Assembly: GCA_015680685.1 (NCBI GenBank)
Contig: MNCI01001825.1
Coordinates: forward strand, 1,291,273 to 1,355,272
DNA from: Gnetum montanum
Lineage: Eukaryota > Streptophyta > Gnetopsida > Gnetales > Gnetaceae
Length of the DNA: 64,000 nucleotides
Direction of reading: 5' to 3'
Below are positions 1 to 10,642 of the stretch, one piece after another. The notes beneath the pieces were generated by a model. It saw nothing but the letters and a program-made list of their open reading frames with translations, was not told the origin of the DNA and searched no databases. Position 1 is the first letter of the stretch; every line of letters starts with the position of its first letter. Position numbers and translations under genes: made by a program.

Positions 1-111
1 AAAAAATTAATAAGAAAAAGTAATATGTTTAGTCTATCATAGCTTATGAACATGTATCATATAGTAGACCTTGATAGTGGGAAAATTTATAGTTCTTACA
101 TTATAGAGAAT
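1..111. other. Left flank of element A (older target DNA)
   Basis: This is AT-rich DNA outside the 3' LTR of element A, ending at the GTTTA target duplication. A reading frame open from about 46 runs into the insertion site. If element A and one copy of GTTTA are removed, the frame continues without a break into the right flank at 60901 for about 20 more codons before a stop. The protein is not recognised, so this is only a hint that A landed in an older coding-like sequence. Confidence 0.35.
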
Positions 112-116
112 GTTTA
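112..116. repeat. Target-site duplication of element A, left copy (GTTTA)
   Basis: The five bases GTTTA directly precede the TG start of the LTR at 117 and recur directly after the other LTR at 60896-60900. A 5-bp direct repeat is the usual footprint of Ty3/gypsy integrase. Confidence 0.9.
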
Positions 117-680
117 TGTAACAACATTGTCCCTGAGCATGTTGTTCGGCATCGCAAGAGTTTCCCCAACAGATTTTGAATCAGGACAAAACTCAAGAGG
201 AATACACCTCAACAATCAACAATCCTGAAACACATGCCAACAAACAATCTGTTAGTGTTAGCATGTCTCCTGAGCGGTGTTTCATAAACAATATTTGTAA
301 TATGCTAACAAGCTAGATAGCACTCCCTTGCTCCACTCATGTGAACACCATGGGGACTACTAGCTAAACCCTCTAGATTCATCACCGCATGCTCGTAGTT
401 GATGTCATGCTCCAAAGAGCGCACGCAACATCCCATAGCACGTCTCATGACACACCCGGTAAAAACACTCCAATGCAGAGTTGAACTATGCAACCCTCCC
501 AAGCAAGGTCCTACCGAGTCGAGTAATGAGGTAGGTTGTAGCCTCCTCTTACTAATGCATGGAATTGCCATGCCAGTATGGTTCCAAAGATACAAGGAGT
601 GGAGAACCCCTTGTGCCCCCACGGCCCCTAAACCATGGGGGAGGTAGTAGGCCACCACCAACCCTGCTACTTCTCTCATA
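117..680 (-). repeat. Element A 3' LTR
   Basis: This copy aligns along its full length with 60332-60895 and is also 564 bp. On the plus strand it opens TGTAACAAC. Its other end reads ..CTCATA where the partner has ..CTCACA, so the terminal dinucleotide has one transition. The purine tract of A lies immediately next to it at 681-694, which identifies this copy as the 3' LTR of a minus-strand element. Short ORFs inside it are not genes. Confidence 0.9.
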
Positions 681-694
681 ATCCTTCCCCACTT
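681..694 (-). other. Element A polypurine tract
   Basis: On the minus strand the bases just before the 3' LTR are AAGTGGGGAAGGAT, a typical plus-strand primer tract. Its position fits the minus orientation of A. Confidence 0.8.
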
Positions 695-794
695 AAAATG
701 AGCAACAACCTTAGAGCATGGCTTGGGTAACCCACGAGGCTACTACATCAAAACCAAGGGTGGATTCCATAAATTCTGGGGAAGTATGCCCATG

Positions 795-799
795 CTATT
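795..799. repeat. Target-site duplication of element B, left copy (CTATT)
   Basis: CTATT precedes the TG start of the B LTR at 800 and recurs at 54810-54814 after the partner LTR. This proves that 800-54809 entered as a unit, with C and D added later. Confidence 0.9.
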
Positions 800-2327
800 T
801 GTAGCAACTAAAAACGTCGGTGGCTGGAAGACATTGAGAAGTCGGCGGGTGCGATAGTTTCAACCCCATACCCACGGGAGGGCCATGTTGGGTGTGTGCA
901 GATACAGGGTAGCCTGAATGGTCTGGTCGATCAAACAAGGACTTAGTCGGCATCTCTATAGCCTTTTGCAACATGTAAGTTGGAAGCAGGAATGAAAGCA
1001 TAAAGCAATGCTTGAAAGTAAATAATGCAACAAATGATGTAAAACACAACAATAAGCAGGAAAACAAGTAAAATGTAGTTAGAAAAATGCACCTCTCCGA
1101 AGTTATAAATTTGCTCTGTCCAGGTGAATACAGTTGGGTGCATGTTGTGATGGGGTGCAGAGATCCCAAGAGTAACCGAGGTGTGTAGAGAAAAATAGGC
1201 TGGACACTTGGACGCAGACTTGGGTGCTAGCACCATCGAGCTTCCACCAAGATGGTAGAAAGGGAAAGGGCATCAGCTGAAAATGCTAACTGCTTGCAAT
1301 GTCAAATAGCAGGCTTACAATGCTCAATGCTATAATGCGCTAGGAAGGGAACTTAATTGCCAGAGAACGGAAAGAAGTCTAAAAGTTGGGAGAGATTTGG
1401 ATTGAACTTTCTGAATGCCGCTTATTCTTTGAAAAGTTCAAACTCCCTAGAAAAGTTTTGTTTTTTTTTTCGAGCCAACCCCTTTGAATGCCGCTCATTA
1501 GGGCATTTATAGGACTAGGGGTACACAAAGGGGTAGTTTGAATGCCATGTACCTTGGGCCCATGTTGACTTGTTTGCACTACACCTATCATGTATGACTA
1601 TTGGACCTCCATGATTGTTGTGCTATGAATCTGTCATCCCGCAACTGTCCACCTACCATGCCATAATTGCACCGTCAGCTTCTGGATACATGTGCCAATG
1701 GTCCAATTAGGTGAAGTCCATTGATGTTGCACAACCACCCGCATGCCTCGCTGTGCTTTGTGGCATAACATAGAATCCTGTTGTGTGTCCTGCTACACAT
1801 GTGTTACATGTTTGCTACACTATGCTATGCCACATAGCATAGTGTAGCATAGCAACTTGGCCTTAGTTGCGAAAGCTTTGCTGATTTGCAGGCTTTGCTT
1901 ACCACGATGCAAGATTTGCGAACTTTGCTAATTCTACCCCTTCGAAGTGCCTTCTATTTTCTCCATAGGATTGCTACACCTCACTGTGCCATGTAGCTCA
2001 ACGTAGCATAACAGAAGACATGGTCCGCTGCTTCCTGATGGAGAGAGACATTATTGAAGGACTCAAAATTGGGCCGAATTATTTCATTCACCCAGAATGT
2101 TGCTACCAACTCTACGCATCATTTCTGAGTAGGCTGTCGATTGGGCAAACTACTTGGGTGGACAAGCAGGATGACCCGTGGAGCCTTTTTACACTCAAAG
2201 TAGAAAATTTGCCGAATTGGACAGCTTGAACTTAGAGCATTCTCCTCCCGAAGAACTGTCGTGGTGCCCTGCAGATTGCAAGACCTGGTGAAGCAAGAAT
2301 GACCTTGAATTTTTTTGGGGTGTTTCA
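800..2327 (-). repeat. Element B 3' LTR
   Basis: Opens TGTAGCAAC and closes GGTGTTTCA on the plus strand, and is related along its length to 53143-54809 and, inverted, to both LTRs of C. At 1528 bp it is shorter than its partner (1667 bp). A TATA-like sequence (TATAAATG) lies on the minus strand at 1504-1511, at the place of the better TATAAATA in the other copies. The part 1740-2010 is full of short inverted repeats built on TAGCATAGC / GCTATGCTA. The purine tract GGCCCCTCTTTG (complement) follows at 2330. Confidence 0.88.
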
Positions 2328-3290
2328 TTGGCCCCTCTTTGTTAACATCTGGAGGATGGGCTCGATAGATGTTGACAAAGAATACAAAACACCATAGTGG
2401 GCAAAATGTTGAGGTTTTTGCTCGATGAGTGTCGAGATGTTGCTTGGCTGCACTTGAGAGTGTTGCATTGGTTTTGCAGAGGTTAAGGTAGAGAGCAAAG
2501 ATGATGTTTAGCAAAGCGTTTTCATCTTTGGCTAACATTGTTCTTCAACCTCTTATAGGATAGGTGTTTCCTTCATAGGATGAGTTGTGTTACATCCATG
2601 GAGGGTTTTGACCTTCCTACAAATGCTTTCCATATGGCGAGCTGCGTTACGCACGTCATGGCACTTGCACTCTGAAGTAGCTAGGCTAATTGAGGCACTT
2701 GCTTCGCGACACTGTAGCATTTACTGTTGTGGAATTGTTGAAGCTATGAGGGTGAAGGTCTTGCTGGCTACTAGTGCTGTTGAAGCTGTTGGAAATTGCC
2801 ACTGGTGTGATGCCCAAAGTAGGGAGGCCAATAGTGGCCTTGGCAGTGTCGATGCGAAGGAACTGGCTTCGAAGGCACCGAGAGCTGTTGTGGGTGCGGA
2901 TGCTCTGGAATCCCTACCGAAGGCATGCATTCTTAGTTTAGCTAAGGGATCAGTTACCACATAGCCAAACATCACGAGAGCCGAGGTGTTGGCAGGACAA
3001 TGTTGTGGCTGGGCCACAATACTATTGGGACTCCAGCTGCGGGAACTAGCCTAGGAACTACCGTCAGGGGTATGGGCCGTGGTGATGGTAGGTTCGGAGG
3101 GCTAGTATGATGCCACATGACATCTTCAGAGGGTTAGCATGATGCTATGGGTGGTAGGATCACATATGTTCTAGAACGCATTCCTGTTGCATTGTGAATC
3201 ACGTTCTGGAGCATGTGACGACCCACCTGCGCATTGGCATTGTGCTGCCTATTCGATGTGCGTTCAATGTTGACGCATGCTAGGGATGCA
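2328..3290 (-). other. Element B 3' untranslated region with purine tract
   Basis: About 960 bp between the 3' repeat array and the 3' LTR. The bases adjoining the LTR are, on the minus strand, the same AAAGAGGGG-type purine tract as in C (24972-24980). The stretch 2590-3290 is clearly related to 23960-24700 of C. I see no conserved reading frame, and the short ORFs are not shared with C or D. Confidence 0.65.
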
Positions 3291-3294
3291 ACAC

Positions 3295-3592
3295 AAACCT
3301 AGTTTAAGGTCTTGGTAGACCATGTGTTGGTTTAAGATCTTAGTAGACCACTGTGCTAGTTTAAGGTCCCAGCGGACCGTACTTGCCAGTTTAACGTCAC
3401 AGCGGACGGTTACTGCCAGTTTAGAGTCATGGTGAACTAACAGTGCTAGTTTTACGTCATAGCAGATAGTTGATGCCAATTTAATGTCATAGCGGATGCT
3501 ACTCGATGCTGCTAGTTTATCGTCATCACAGACACTATCTGGTTTAATTGCTAGTATATCATCATAGCGGATGGTTGCTGATGCCGCCGTTG
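3295..3592 (-). repeat. Element B 3' array of degenerate hairpin repeats
   Basis: About ten degenerate units of roughly 28-35 bp lie just after the pol stop codon. On the minus strand each has the form of a purine/pyrimidine dyad such as GGTCTACTAAGA followed by TTAAAC(T/C)AG(C/G). The same unit occurs at the same place in C (23655-23975) and D (41955-42540). A reading frame through the array gives a repetitive peptide because the unit is near a multiple of three. I do not regard it as a gene. Confidence 0.75.
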
Positions 3593-3596
3593 TGCT

Positions 3597-6500
3597 TCAA
3601 ACGTAGTACGGCTTGAGATACAAGTGATTCACCGTGTTAATGAACTCATTATCATCCATGTCTGCTAGCTTGAAGGCTCCATTTCTGAAGGCTTTAGTGA
3701 CCACGTAAGGGCCTTTTCAATTGGCTGAGAATTTGCTCACGTGTTCACGGATGGCCTTGAGGATGAAGTCTTCCTTCTGTACTGGCCATCGGTGAGGGTC
3801 TGCATGATGCTTCTACTACTGATTGCTTTGGTAGTACTCGATGCATCTCAGCGTCTATGTGAGCTCCTCCTCCACTGAGTTGAGGTTAATGATTCACGAC
3901 TCATTGTTCTAGGCTTCACTCACAACATCCACGAGGATCATCTAGAGTGATGGTACTTGCAACTCAAGAGGAAATACAGCTCCAGATCCATAAACAATGT
4001 TGTAAGGGATCTTACTTGTTGCAGTTCTACACATTATTCTATAGGCTTAGAGGATGAAGAGGATTTGCTCATGCCACCACCTTTTGCTACTGTTTAGCAT
4101 CTGTTTCAACAAGTTGATGATGGACTTATTTGTAGCCTCCGCTTGCCCATTTTCTTGCGGATAATAAGGGGAAGAAAATGATTGTTTAATGCCTACATTG
4201 CTACAGAAGGTTTGGGTTTCCGTACTGCTAAACTTTGGTTCCTTGTTGGTCAAAACAGTCATTGGAAGCCCAAACTTCGTTACGATGTTGTCTAGAATGA
4301 AATGGCAAACTTGCTACGACATCGTCTTCCTCAGGGGAATAGCCTCCACCCACTTGGTAAAATATTCAGTGGTAGTGATAATGAAGCTATGCCCTATGGA
4401 GGACTTAGGTGTAATAGGCCATATGAGGTCTAATCCCCATCGTTGGAAGGGCCACATGATTTGCGTTGGGTGTAGGTCAGTAGGCGAGACATGTATGAGA
4501 TTTGCGTATCTCTGGCACGTATTGTATGTCTTAACTTTCGATAGGCAGTCACATTCCATGTGGGCCAGTAGTACCCTAGGTGTTTGATCTTAGCAGCCAT
4601 AGCCCTGGGTGCTATGTACCCACTGCACAACCCTTCATGTACTTCATTAACTACCTTTTGCACTTGCTTGCCACCTGGGCATGCCAGCAATATCTCATTG
4701 TAGGAGTGACGACATAGGGCATCATTCCCCATGAGTACATATTGTTGGGCATGCTTGTGGATTACATCTCTTTGGGCAGATGTCAATCCATCTGGGGGTT
4801 CACCATGTTGTAGATAAGCTTTGATGTTGACGTACCACTCCTAGGTATCCATAGCACTAATAGATGCCATGTGTTCCACCTGAGCAATAGGCTCTGTACA
4901 TTCTATAATCGCGATTGGAAAGTTTGCCAAAGACTATGATGGAATGTTTAATGTGAGGGTAGCTAAGGCATCTACCATGGTGTTTTCGTTGCATGGCATG
5001 TGTTGCATATCTGTGGTTGCAAATTGCTGAAGCAAGGTTTTCGCTAGGTTGTAGTAGGGTTGAAAGTGTGTAGCCTTGCAGGTGTAGACCTTGGTGATTT
5101 GATTCACGACTAGTTGTGAATCTCCCCAGATCGCTAGGTGTCGTATGTGTAGTGCTTGAGCAATTAAGAGGCCTTTGAGTAGCCCCTCGTATTCTACCAT
5201 GTTATTGGTGCAAGGGAACACAAATCGATAGGCGATGAATGCATTTCCCCAGAGGGGAACGTGACTATGGTAGCAGTGCTACCTCCTTGCATGGTTGAGG
5301 TGCCATCGAAATATAAGGTGGCTTCAAAATGCGACAGGACAATGTTGACATTACTTACATATTTGTCCAGGAATTCGGGGTCTATGGTTGCCTGGTCGTC
5401 GACTGGTGAGGTCGTAAGTTAGGTTGCTATGGCTTGATCCTTTGTTGACAATTGACTTACATAGCATAAATCAAATTCCACTATTATGGCTTTCCACCGG
5501 GCTATTCTACTACTTTCATTTAAGTTGTTAGTGATAGCCCATAATATGTTGCTTTTGCAGATAATGTTGGTTGTGCTATGGAATAGGTAATGCCGCCACG
5601 TTTTTAGAGAAAACACTAAGACTAGGTCATTCCTCTCCACTTCATTGTACTTCGCCTTATGTGCTATTAGCGCATGACTCAGATAATATACTAGTATCTC
5701 AGAACCGTCATCTCGTTGTTGACATAGCAATGCTGCAACAGATGTGTCAGAGGTGGTGAGGTAGATAAAGAAGGGCTTATTCCTCTGTAGTGGATGCACA
5801 GTGGAAAGGTGTGAGAGTTTCTTCTTTAGGTCATCGAAGGCTTATTAACACTGGGCTATCCATTCGAAGTTAACCCCCTTCTTTAGAAGATGTTGCATGG
5901 GGTGTAACTTGTCGGTCAAACTTGCTATAAATCTTTGAATGAATTGTACTCTACCTTGCAAACCATGTAACTCCTTAAGGTTTGTGGGAGGTGCTAAGTT
6001 GATGATGGCCTTGACTTTGTCAGGGTCGACTCATATTTCAGCTTCTGATACTATGAACCCTAACATGCATATGGTATTCACCTTGAAGACGCACTTCTTA
6101 GGATTGAGGCGTAAGTCATGCCTTTGATAGCATTTGAGGACTACTTCTAGATCATGTGGGTGATCAGCAGCCTCCTTGAACTTGACTGCTATATCATCCA
6201 CATAATAGTTTAATGTTTCCAGGATATAGTCGCTAAAGATGTAAGTCATGGCCCACTGTTAGGTTGCTCCCACGTCTTTGAGCTTGAAAGGCATCATGGT
6301 ATAGTAGAAGGTCCCCCATGGGGTCATGAAGGTTGTTGACAGCTGGTGTTCTAGGTTAATGTGGATTTGGTTGTATTCGGAGAAGCCATCCATAAAGGAT
6401 AGCAGGGCATGGCCAGCCATGGTGTCGATGAGCTGATCAATACTTGGAAGCAAGAAGTTGTCCTTGATCATTACTTTGTTCAAGTCCCAAAAGTCTATAC

Positions 6501-7110
6501 AGATCCGTATTTCTCCCGTTTTCTTTAAAAATACAATAATGTTGGACACACACTCTAAGTAGTTGACTACATGGATGAAACTAGCTTGATATAGCTTGGT
6601 GATTTCATCCCTCATGGCCAGTGCAATTTCTGGTTTAACTTTTCAAGCCTTCTGCCTGACTGCCTTCATGTGTGGGTCTAAGACAATGTTATGCTGAATC
6701 AGTCATGGATCTAGACCCAGCATGTTGTTGTACAACCATGCAAAGACATTGATGTTGTCTTGTAGAATCTTAGCTATGTTTTTATGCATATGTGTATCTA
6801 GGAGGGAGCTAAGTCTTAATATTTTCATTTCCCCCTTTGACGTAGTAATGGGCGTCTCGATGAGAGGATCCTCAGTTACATCCCCAACCTCTAAATCTAA
6901 GGCTTGGGCCAGATGCTCGAGCTAGTCAGGGGATGCTTCTAAGGCTGCTATGATGCTCGTCATGGTCGACACCCAGTTGATCATGTTTGGATTCAATTAT
7001 CTCTTGATCCTGCCCGATGGCCCCGTTAATGTTAAAGGCATGGAAAGGTCATAATGGATTTCCATCTCCTGCTTGACCTATCATCATAAGACGAAAGCCT
7101 AGTTAACTGG
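3597..7110 (-). pseudogene. pol: Element B pol: RT, RNase H, archaeal-type RNase H, integrase (broken)
   Basis: Tat-type polyprotein on the minus strand. RT blocks (ITKLYQASFI, WDLNKVMIKDNFLLPSIDQL, SFMDGFSEYNQI, YVDD) lie at 6615-6030. The RT-linked RNase H lies at about 5800-5420, a second archaeal-type RNase H at about 5310-4930 (FDG at its start, DSQLV in the middle, DALA near its end), and integrase at 4700-3700, ending LKPYYV and a stop at 3597-3599. Coordinates of the fragments show at least two frameshifts (between 5419 and 5221, and near 4560-4430). The second catalytic Asp of integrase is Asn (TNKEPKFSS), while the Glu in GQAEATNK is kept. The start is uncertain because a splice acceptor may precede 7110. 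Defective. Confidence 0.88.
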
Positions 7111-7700
7111 TGTCAGTAGAGCTCATGTGTAATTGAAAATTTGCAAAGTAGTGACGAAATGCAGCTTGTGAAGTGTGGTGATGCAAGGATTGCAGGTTTG
7201 CCAAGGCACAAGAGCATAGAACTGCTAAAGGTGTAAAACTATAGATGTAACGTATGAAGCTGTGTGACTGTCGATGTGCAAGTGCCCAAACTACTAGTTT
7301 AATGTCATTTTGTACTGCCAGATTACGATATGCAAGGCTTTAATCATGCAAAATAATAATATGTGAAATGGGAAACTTTGAGTATGACTAAAATTGCTAA
7401 TGCAGAAATTCAAATTGCAGACATGAAAACAAGAAACCGCTAGAAATCGCGACACCACCAATGCGAAAGAAGATAAAAGAACACTTACATAAGCATGTGA
7501 TGTTGTTAGTTTAATGTCATTGCCGACCGCTAGGCATGCAACTATGCTAGGGTTACTTAACTTGAGGTTTTTTTTGGATCAGTCATATTGTGATTACCAA
7601 GATTACTAGTTTAAGGTCTTTTCAGACCCTTAGCCCAAAACAAATATATTATTATTATTTTTTTTGGGAAGGCAAGTAATGGGCTTGAAGCGTGTCAAGG
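7111..7700. other. Element B spacer between the antisense-gene promoter and pol
   Basis: No gene is visible. On the minus strand it carries several scattered copies of the same motif as the two arrays, for example GTCTGAAAAGACCTTAAACTAG near 7600-7630 and related copies near 7300 and 7510. A T-rich run lies near 7650. The equivalent spacers of C (19430-20155) and D (38150-38450) carry related copies. Confidence 0.5.
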
Positions 7701-7816
7701 TTTTAATGCTAATAGTACCAAGATGTCGTGGAGAGCATGCTACGCTGTGTGGTGCACTCTACCTTAATCGAAGAGAGAGAGAGAGGAAAGTTTCCCCCCT
7801 TCTTGTTATGACAACC

Positions 7817-7823
7817 ATAAATA
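7817..7823 (+). promoter_or_regulatory. TATA box of the antisense gene in element B
   Basis: ATAAATA in the context CCATAAATAGAGG lies 152 bp or so before the former start codon of the antisense gene at 7975. C has CCATAAATAGGGG at the same distance from its ATG, and D has a TATA-like ATATAA about 155 bp upstream. The conservation of position supports promoter function. Confidence 0.65.
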
Positions 7824-7974
7824 GAGGTTAATTCCTAGCAACTTTGCCATTTTTTTACTGTAACAGCGTAGAGCCTACATCGGAGCACAAGGTGATTTCG
7901 GATCACGAGGCAATTGTGTTGATTGACTAGCAAGGCAAGCTTGTACAGCGAACAATGTAAATCAGCAAATGAGA

Positions 7975-8084
7975 TAGGCTCCTAAAACTCATCTAGCACT
8001 TGCAAAGGTTCAAGAGGTGCAGAAAGCTTTGGAGCGTGCGCCACAAGCACATGTTGTCGCGCGGAGGAGCACACCGTTGACCTA
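7975..8084 (+). pseudogene. Antisense gene of element B, exon 1
   Basis: Homologous codon by codon to exon 1 of the antisense gene in C (19159-19268). Shared residues include HL.LAKV, ..P QA and STPLT. The length is 110 nt, as in C, and it ends with two bases before a GT donor (TA|GTAGGT). The start codon has been lost: the position of ATG in C is TAG here. Element C later inserted about 100 bp downstream, inside intron 1. Confidence 0.7.
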
Positions 8085-8181
8085 GTAGGTTACTGTGTCT
8101 TCTTTGCTTTTTTTTCCGTTTTGCGCTTGCCGTCGTTTTCTGCTCTTGTTTTACATCTTGTTTGTTCTGCGTTCTTTCTTG

Positions 8182-8186
8182 GCTAC
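8182..8186. repeat. Target-site duplication of element C, left copy (GCTAC)
   Basis: GCTAC precedes the TG start at 8187 and recurs at 26595-26599 directly after the second LTR. This confirms the outer limits of C. Confidence 0.9.
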
Positions 8187-9807
8187 TGAAACACCCCAAA
8201 AAACATGGGGTCATTCTTACTTCCCCAGGCCCTTGCATTCTGTGCAACACTATGGCAGTTTATCAGGAGGAGAACATTCTGAGTTGAGGCCGGCCAGTTT
8301 GGCAAATTTTCTACTTTGGGCATGAACAAGCTCCACAGGTCTTCCTACCTATCCATCCAAGTAGTTTGCCCAGCTGATAGCCTACTCAGAAACGATGAGC
8401 AGAGTTGGTAGTAACATCCTAGATGTGCAAAATAGTTTGGCAAGTTTTCTAAGTCATGAAGTCTGCTACGCTACGCTATGCCTTGTAGCATAGCAAGCTT
8501 CAAAATACGACGGCAGAACAAAGTGCTACGCTATGCTATGCCACATAGCATAGCATGGTAACAGCTTCAATACCACTCCCCTCACCAAATTTCAAGTTCT
8601 GCAATGATGTCCCTTTCTGTCAGGAAGCGGTGGACCATGTCTGCTGCTACGCTACGCTAAGCTACATGGTGCAGTGAGGCGTAGCAATCCTGCGAAAGAG
8701 ACAAAAGGTAGCTCGAAGGGAAGAGTCAGCTGAGTTTACAAAACTTGCATTGCAGGAGATAAAGTTTGCGAATTGGCAAAACTTTCACAACTAAGGCCAG
8801 TTGCTACGCTACGCTACGCTACATAGCATAGCAGAGTGTAGCAAACATGTGACATATAGTAGAATGCATAACAAAGTGCTATGCTACGCCAAGCACACTA
8901 CACTAGAGAGCATAGCGAAGCATGCAGGTGGTTGTGTGACATCAATGCACTTCACCTAATTGGATCATTGGCACACATCTCTAGATGCCAACGGTGCAAT
9001 TATGGCATAGAAGATGCACAGTTGTGGCATGATAGACTTACAGCACAACAGTCCTGCAGGTTCAATAGTCATACGTCGCATGTGTAGCACCAACAAGTCA
9101 AAGTGGGCCCAAGGTATGTGGCATCAAACCGCTCTTTCACATACCCTTAGTCCTATAAATACCCCAACAAGCAGTATTTACCTCCTCTCCTGGAAACCCA
9201 AATGACTTGGCAACAAAAGGATTCAAAAAGAGATTAGCAAGTTCAAATTCTGAAATTCTAGCATTCATAGCTCTCTTCTTGATACACTGTAATATCAAGC
9301 ATTGTAAGCTTTCTATTTGAGACTGCAAACAGTTAGCATTTTGTTATACTCCTCTTCTACTGCCTTGGTAGAAGTCATACATGGTTAGCACCTAAGTCCA
9401 CGCCCAAGCACATAACCTGTTTTGCTCGTCTCAGTTACTCTTGGGATCTCTACATCCCGCCACGCCGTGCAACTGACCGTATCCACCTAGACAGGGCAAA
9501 CTTGTAGCTTCAGAGCGGTGCATTTTTCTAACTGTGCTTTGCTTTGTTTCCTGCTTATTGTCGCATTATTCTCCCTGCTTTATTTACCTTCAAGCATTAC
9601 TTCGCATTTTCATTCTTTTTTCCAAATATACATTGCAAAAGGCTATATAGACACTGATGTAAGTCCCTGTTTGATCAACCAGATCATTCAGGGCACCCTA
9701 TACTCGCACAAACACCCAGCATGACCCTCCTGTGGGTACGGGGTTGAAACTGTCGTGCCCGCCGACCCCTCGATGTTTTCTAGCCACCAACATTTTCAGT
9801 CGCTACA
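8187..9807 (+). repeat. Element C 5' LTR
   Basis: 1621 bp, TGAAACACC...TCGCTACA. The first 900 bp include five stretches of nested inverted repeats built on GCTACGCTATGC / GCATAGCGTAGC (about 8460-8500, 8520-8560, 8640-8700, 8800-8850, 8875-8925). A TATAAATA box at 9154-9161 marks the likely promoter, so the hairpin-rich part would be U3. The LTR also matches 24985-26594 and, inverted, both LTRs of B. Confidence 0.92.
9154..9161 (+). promoter_or_regulatory. TATA box of the element C 5' LTR
   Basis: TATAAATA in the context CCTATAAATACCCC is conserved in the other C LTR (25932-25939) and in the 5' LTR of B (minus strand, 53828-53835). This is the expected Pol II promoter for the genomic transcript. 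Confidence 0.75.
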
Positions 9808-9813
9808 GTTTTC

Positions 9814-9831
9814 TGGCGCTAGAAGGAGGGC
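9814..9831 (+). other. Element C primer-binding site (tRNA-Asn type)
   Basis: TGGCGCTAGAAGGAGGGC begins six bases after the LTR. From memory it is complementary to the 3' end of plant tRNA-Asn(GUU), whose acceptor and T-stem end CCTCCTTCTAGCG plus CCA. D has TGGTGCTAGAAGGAGGG and B a decayed TAGTGCTAGAAGGAGGG at the same place. Confidence 0.7.
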
Positions 9832-9934
9832 CCTTTGGTGCCTTTTCCGTGTGTCACGATAGTTCTGTGGGCCTTCTGCACCCTAATACACATAAGCGTA
9901 AATGCAACACCCTCTTGAGGTTGTTTGCACTTTG

Positions 9935-10570
9935 TGCAGTGTAGATCAGTCACCTCAACTGTTCCTCGGGAACCCCACAGATCATAAGGCCTCGGATCGC
10001 CAACTAACTAGCTCACCTTACAGTTGTCTTGCATGCACTCTGTACCCCATCTTGCATGGTATAGACTAGTCATCTTGATGGTCCCTCAAGGATCCTGTGA
10101 GACATAAAGTCTTCCTAACTGCTAGTTAGCCTGCTCATCTTACAGTTGCCTTGCATGTGTTCGGTACCCCATCTCACGTGGTATAGAGCGGTTGCCTCGA
10201 CAATTACTCAGGGATGCTGCGAGACACAAAGCCTTCTTGATCACTAGTTAACTATCTCGTATTATGGTAATCTTGTAAGCCTCCTACACCCCGATATGCA
10301 TTAGCGTAGACCTGACACCCATCTGTGTTTGTTTACGCATCATGTGGTGTAGATCGGTCACCTCGATGGTTCCTCGGGAACCCTATATGATATAAAGCCT
10401 TTGACTATCAGTTGACTTGCCTTCCTATCTTATGGTAGTCTTGCATGTACTCCATACCTCATCATGCACAGGCATAAATGTGATACCCTTTAGTAGTTGT
10501 TTACACTTTGTGTGGTATGGATCAGTCGCCTCAGTGATTCCTCTGAAATCCAGCAAGACGTAAAGCCTTC
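9935..10570 (+). repeat. Element C leader: five degenerate tandem repeats
   Basis: Five units begin near 9941, 10059, 10181, 10343 and 10513, each opening with a form of GTATAGATCGGTCACCTCGATGG and containing TCCTCGGGAACCC, then AAAGCCTT, then CTTGCATG. Spacing is 118-170 bp. B has about three related units on the minus strand (52735-53070) and D one (29440-29520). No reading frame is conserved. Confidence 0.75.
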
Positions 10571-10642
10571 TTTTTGTAGCCTTTCAATCTCTTTGTTTGT
10601 TTCACATTTCTTGCACTTTTCTGCATAACTACTTGTTTAGTA

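Noticed and set aside
305-679. Overlapping ORFs of 80-125 codons in the A LTR
   Set aside because: They lie within the LTR, overlap on both strands and differ from the second LTR by stops and changes typical of non-coding DNA.
3264-3479. Open frame through the B 3' array with repeated DVKLA-like peptide
   Set aside because: Same cause: a reading of the degenerate repeat. No start context or conservation.
8460-8925. Regular short palindromes resembling a CRISPR array
   Set aside because: Spacing is irregular, spacers are not unique, and the sequence is part of an LTR copied four times in the window of a plant genome.
800-9807. Pairing of the B LTR at 800 with the C LTR at 8187 as one element
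   Set aside because: They are in opposite orientation and their flanking 5-mers differ (CTATT and GCTAC). The correct partners have matching duplications.
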